DNA of 5,353 bases from Streptosporangiaceae bacterium. Its GTDB lineage: Bacteria; Actinomycetota; Actinomycetes; Streptosporangiales; Streptosporangiaceae. The notes beneath the pieces were generated by a model. That model did not search any database, was not told the origin of the DNA, and worked only from the letters and a program-made list of their open reading frames with translations. Below are positions 4,575-5,353 of the stretch, piece after piece. A program made the translations under genes and the position numbers. The stretch's first letter is position 1. Each line of letters opens with the position of its first letter. Location of the stretch: contig JASHOI010000758.1 in assembly GCA_030041195.1 (NCBI GenBank), forward strand, positions 1 to 5,353, written 5' to 3'.

Positions 4575-5353
4575 CTAGATGCCGTAGCGAACGTTGAAGT
4601 AAAGCATCACGTTGAGCGCCGATCTCGTGTCGCCGCCGAGCATTTCCACCAGTGCAGGCCGCTGTCGCGACGCGATCGCCGCGAACGCGTCAGCGAAGAA
4701 CTCGCGGCGGCCAAGCAACCCCGGCTGCCGGTGAAAAGCGCTGACCATGTGCGGCAAGCACTGGTCGTACAGGGAATGGAACTCTTCGGAGTCGGATTGC
4801 CATTGCTCGCCAAGGCCGTCGATGTCATCGAGGGCATGCCCGATCTCGTGGCACATCACGTCCGGCGAGGGCGACGGCCTGGAACCAACGATGATCTTCC
4901 GCTCGCCGTACGCACCGGCGCACGCGTCCCAGGTCGCCCTGCCCGACGGCAGCGAAACCCCCCTCAGCTGGCCCATGTCGTCCAGGTTCGGGACGCCGCC
5001 CATGCCGACGTAGATCGCGTCGAGGCCGGCCGCCAGCTTGGCCTTGATCAGCTGCGGCAGTTCGGCAAGGCGGTCGATGGCCCGCACCACCTCGGGCGGC
5101 GGTGTCACGTCGTCGGCCCACTCCCTGTGGACCAGCCTCTCGATATGCCCGCAGTGCCGGCGGCCGGCGGCGGTGCGGTTACTCTGCGCGATCTCATACC
5201 ACGGGGGCTTGGCCTCGGCGGCTCGGGCGGCCCGGCCTGGCTGCGCCCGAGACCGGGTTTCGGCGGCAGCGTCTGCGCTGGGCGCCGTCCTCGTCGCCAC
5301 CCGGGCGATCGCCCACTTCCGCGGCAGCGCGTGCCCGGCCGCCTGGCCGCCGT
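4575..5353 (-). CDS. Zinc metallopeptidase domain (anthrax lethal factor/ATLF-like), C-terminal part of a longer protein
   Basis: Counting from a GTG at 5300 as residue 1, HEIGHALDD at 151-159 is a zincin HExxH site (two zinc-binding His and the catalytic Glu). REFFADAF at 199-206 offers a third zinc ligand, E200, 45 residues after H155. Lethal factor ligands H690 and E735 have the same 45-residue spacing, and the strand before the helix (ERKIIVGS) also fits this clan. The tyrosine seen in lethal factor seven residues before the Glu is not present here. GTG 5300 has no ribosome site, and the frame remains open through all 17 further codons to the window edge. The real start is therefore probably outside and this is a C-terminal domain. 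Residues 1-32 are a low-complexity Ala/Arg/Glu linker. No signal peptide is visible in this part. Such domains occur at the ends of secreted polymorphic toxins, but the export region is not in view. Confidence 0.75.
   Translation of the reverse strand, partial: GGQAAGHALPRKWAIARVATRTAPSADAAAETRSRAQPGRAARAAEAKPPWYEIAQSNRTAAGRRHCGHIERLVHREWADDVTPPPEVVRAIDRLAELPQLIKAKLAAGLDAIYVGMGGVPNLDDMGQLRGVSLPSGRATWDACAGAYGERKIIVGSRPSPSPDVMCHEIGHALDDIDGLGEQWQSDSEEFHSLYDQCLPHMVSAFHRQPGLLGRREFFADAFAAIASRQRPALVEMLGGDTRSALNVMLYFNVRYGI

Noticed and set aside
4747..5013. Rightward 88-aa frame inside the metallopeptidase gene
   Set aside because: Antisense to the HEIGH-containing domain, with no ribosome site or motif.

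Overview
The window is high-GC DNA with dense, high-G+C third codon positions, strong GGAGG-type ribosome sites and a BldC-type small MerR regulator. Together with a DUF4229-type membrane protein and an actinobacterial-looking Mfd start, this points to a filamentous or related actinomycete. Genus cannot be fixed from the sequence.

Left part (1-1709): a divergent pair. The first 211 residues of Mfd (transcription-repair coupling factor) run leftwards off the window; they carry an alanine-rich insert built on a perfect 38-bp direct repeat. Facing the other way is a class I SAM-methyltransferase-like protein with an eroded motif I. The 194 bp between them hold both start regions. The methyltransferase gene ends inside a 22-bp tandem duplication that also forms a terminator-like hairpin.

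Middle (1710-3670): a good sigma-70-like promoter precedes a 519-aa fusion of an ATP sulfurylase-like domain and an APS kinase. The kinase keeps all its motifs. The sulfurylase part has lost the second His of HxxH and the GRDHAG motif, so it is probably not a working ATP sulfurylase. The fusion ends 8 nt from a convergent gene for an 80-aa two-helix membrane protein (DUF4229 type).

Regulatory island and bldC (3671-4059): a 185-bp divergent intergenic region with a 33-bp hairpin-forming inverted repeat, an AT-richer promoter zone and a 10-bp perfect palindrome precedes a 67-aa BldC-family regulator.

Right part (4060-5353): a C-rich array of four imperfect repeats with hairpins separates bldC from a leftward two-gene unit. 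That unit is a zinc metallopeptidase domain (HEIGH plus a downstream EFFADAF; anthrax lethal factor/ATLF-like layout), which is the C-terminal end of a protein whose start lies beyond the window, followed 13 nt later by a small acidic protein of unknown function. The arrangement resembles a polymorphic toxin with its immunity gene, but that is inference.

The two items most worth following are the degenerate-sulfurylase/intact-kinase fusion and the metallopeptidase cassette.
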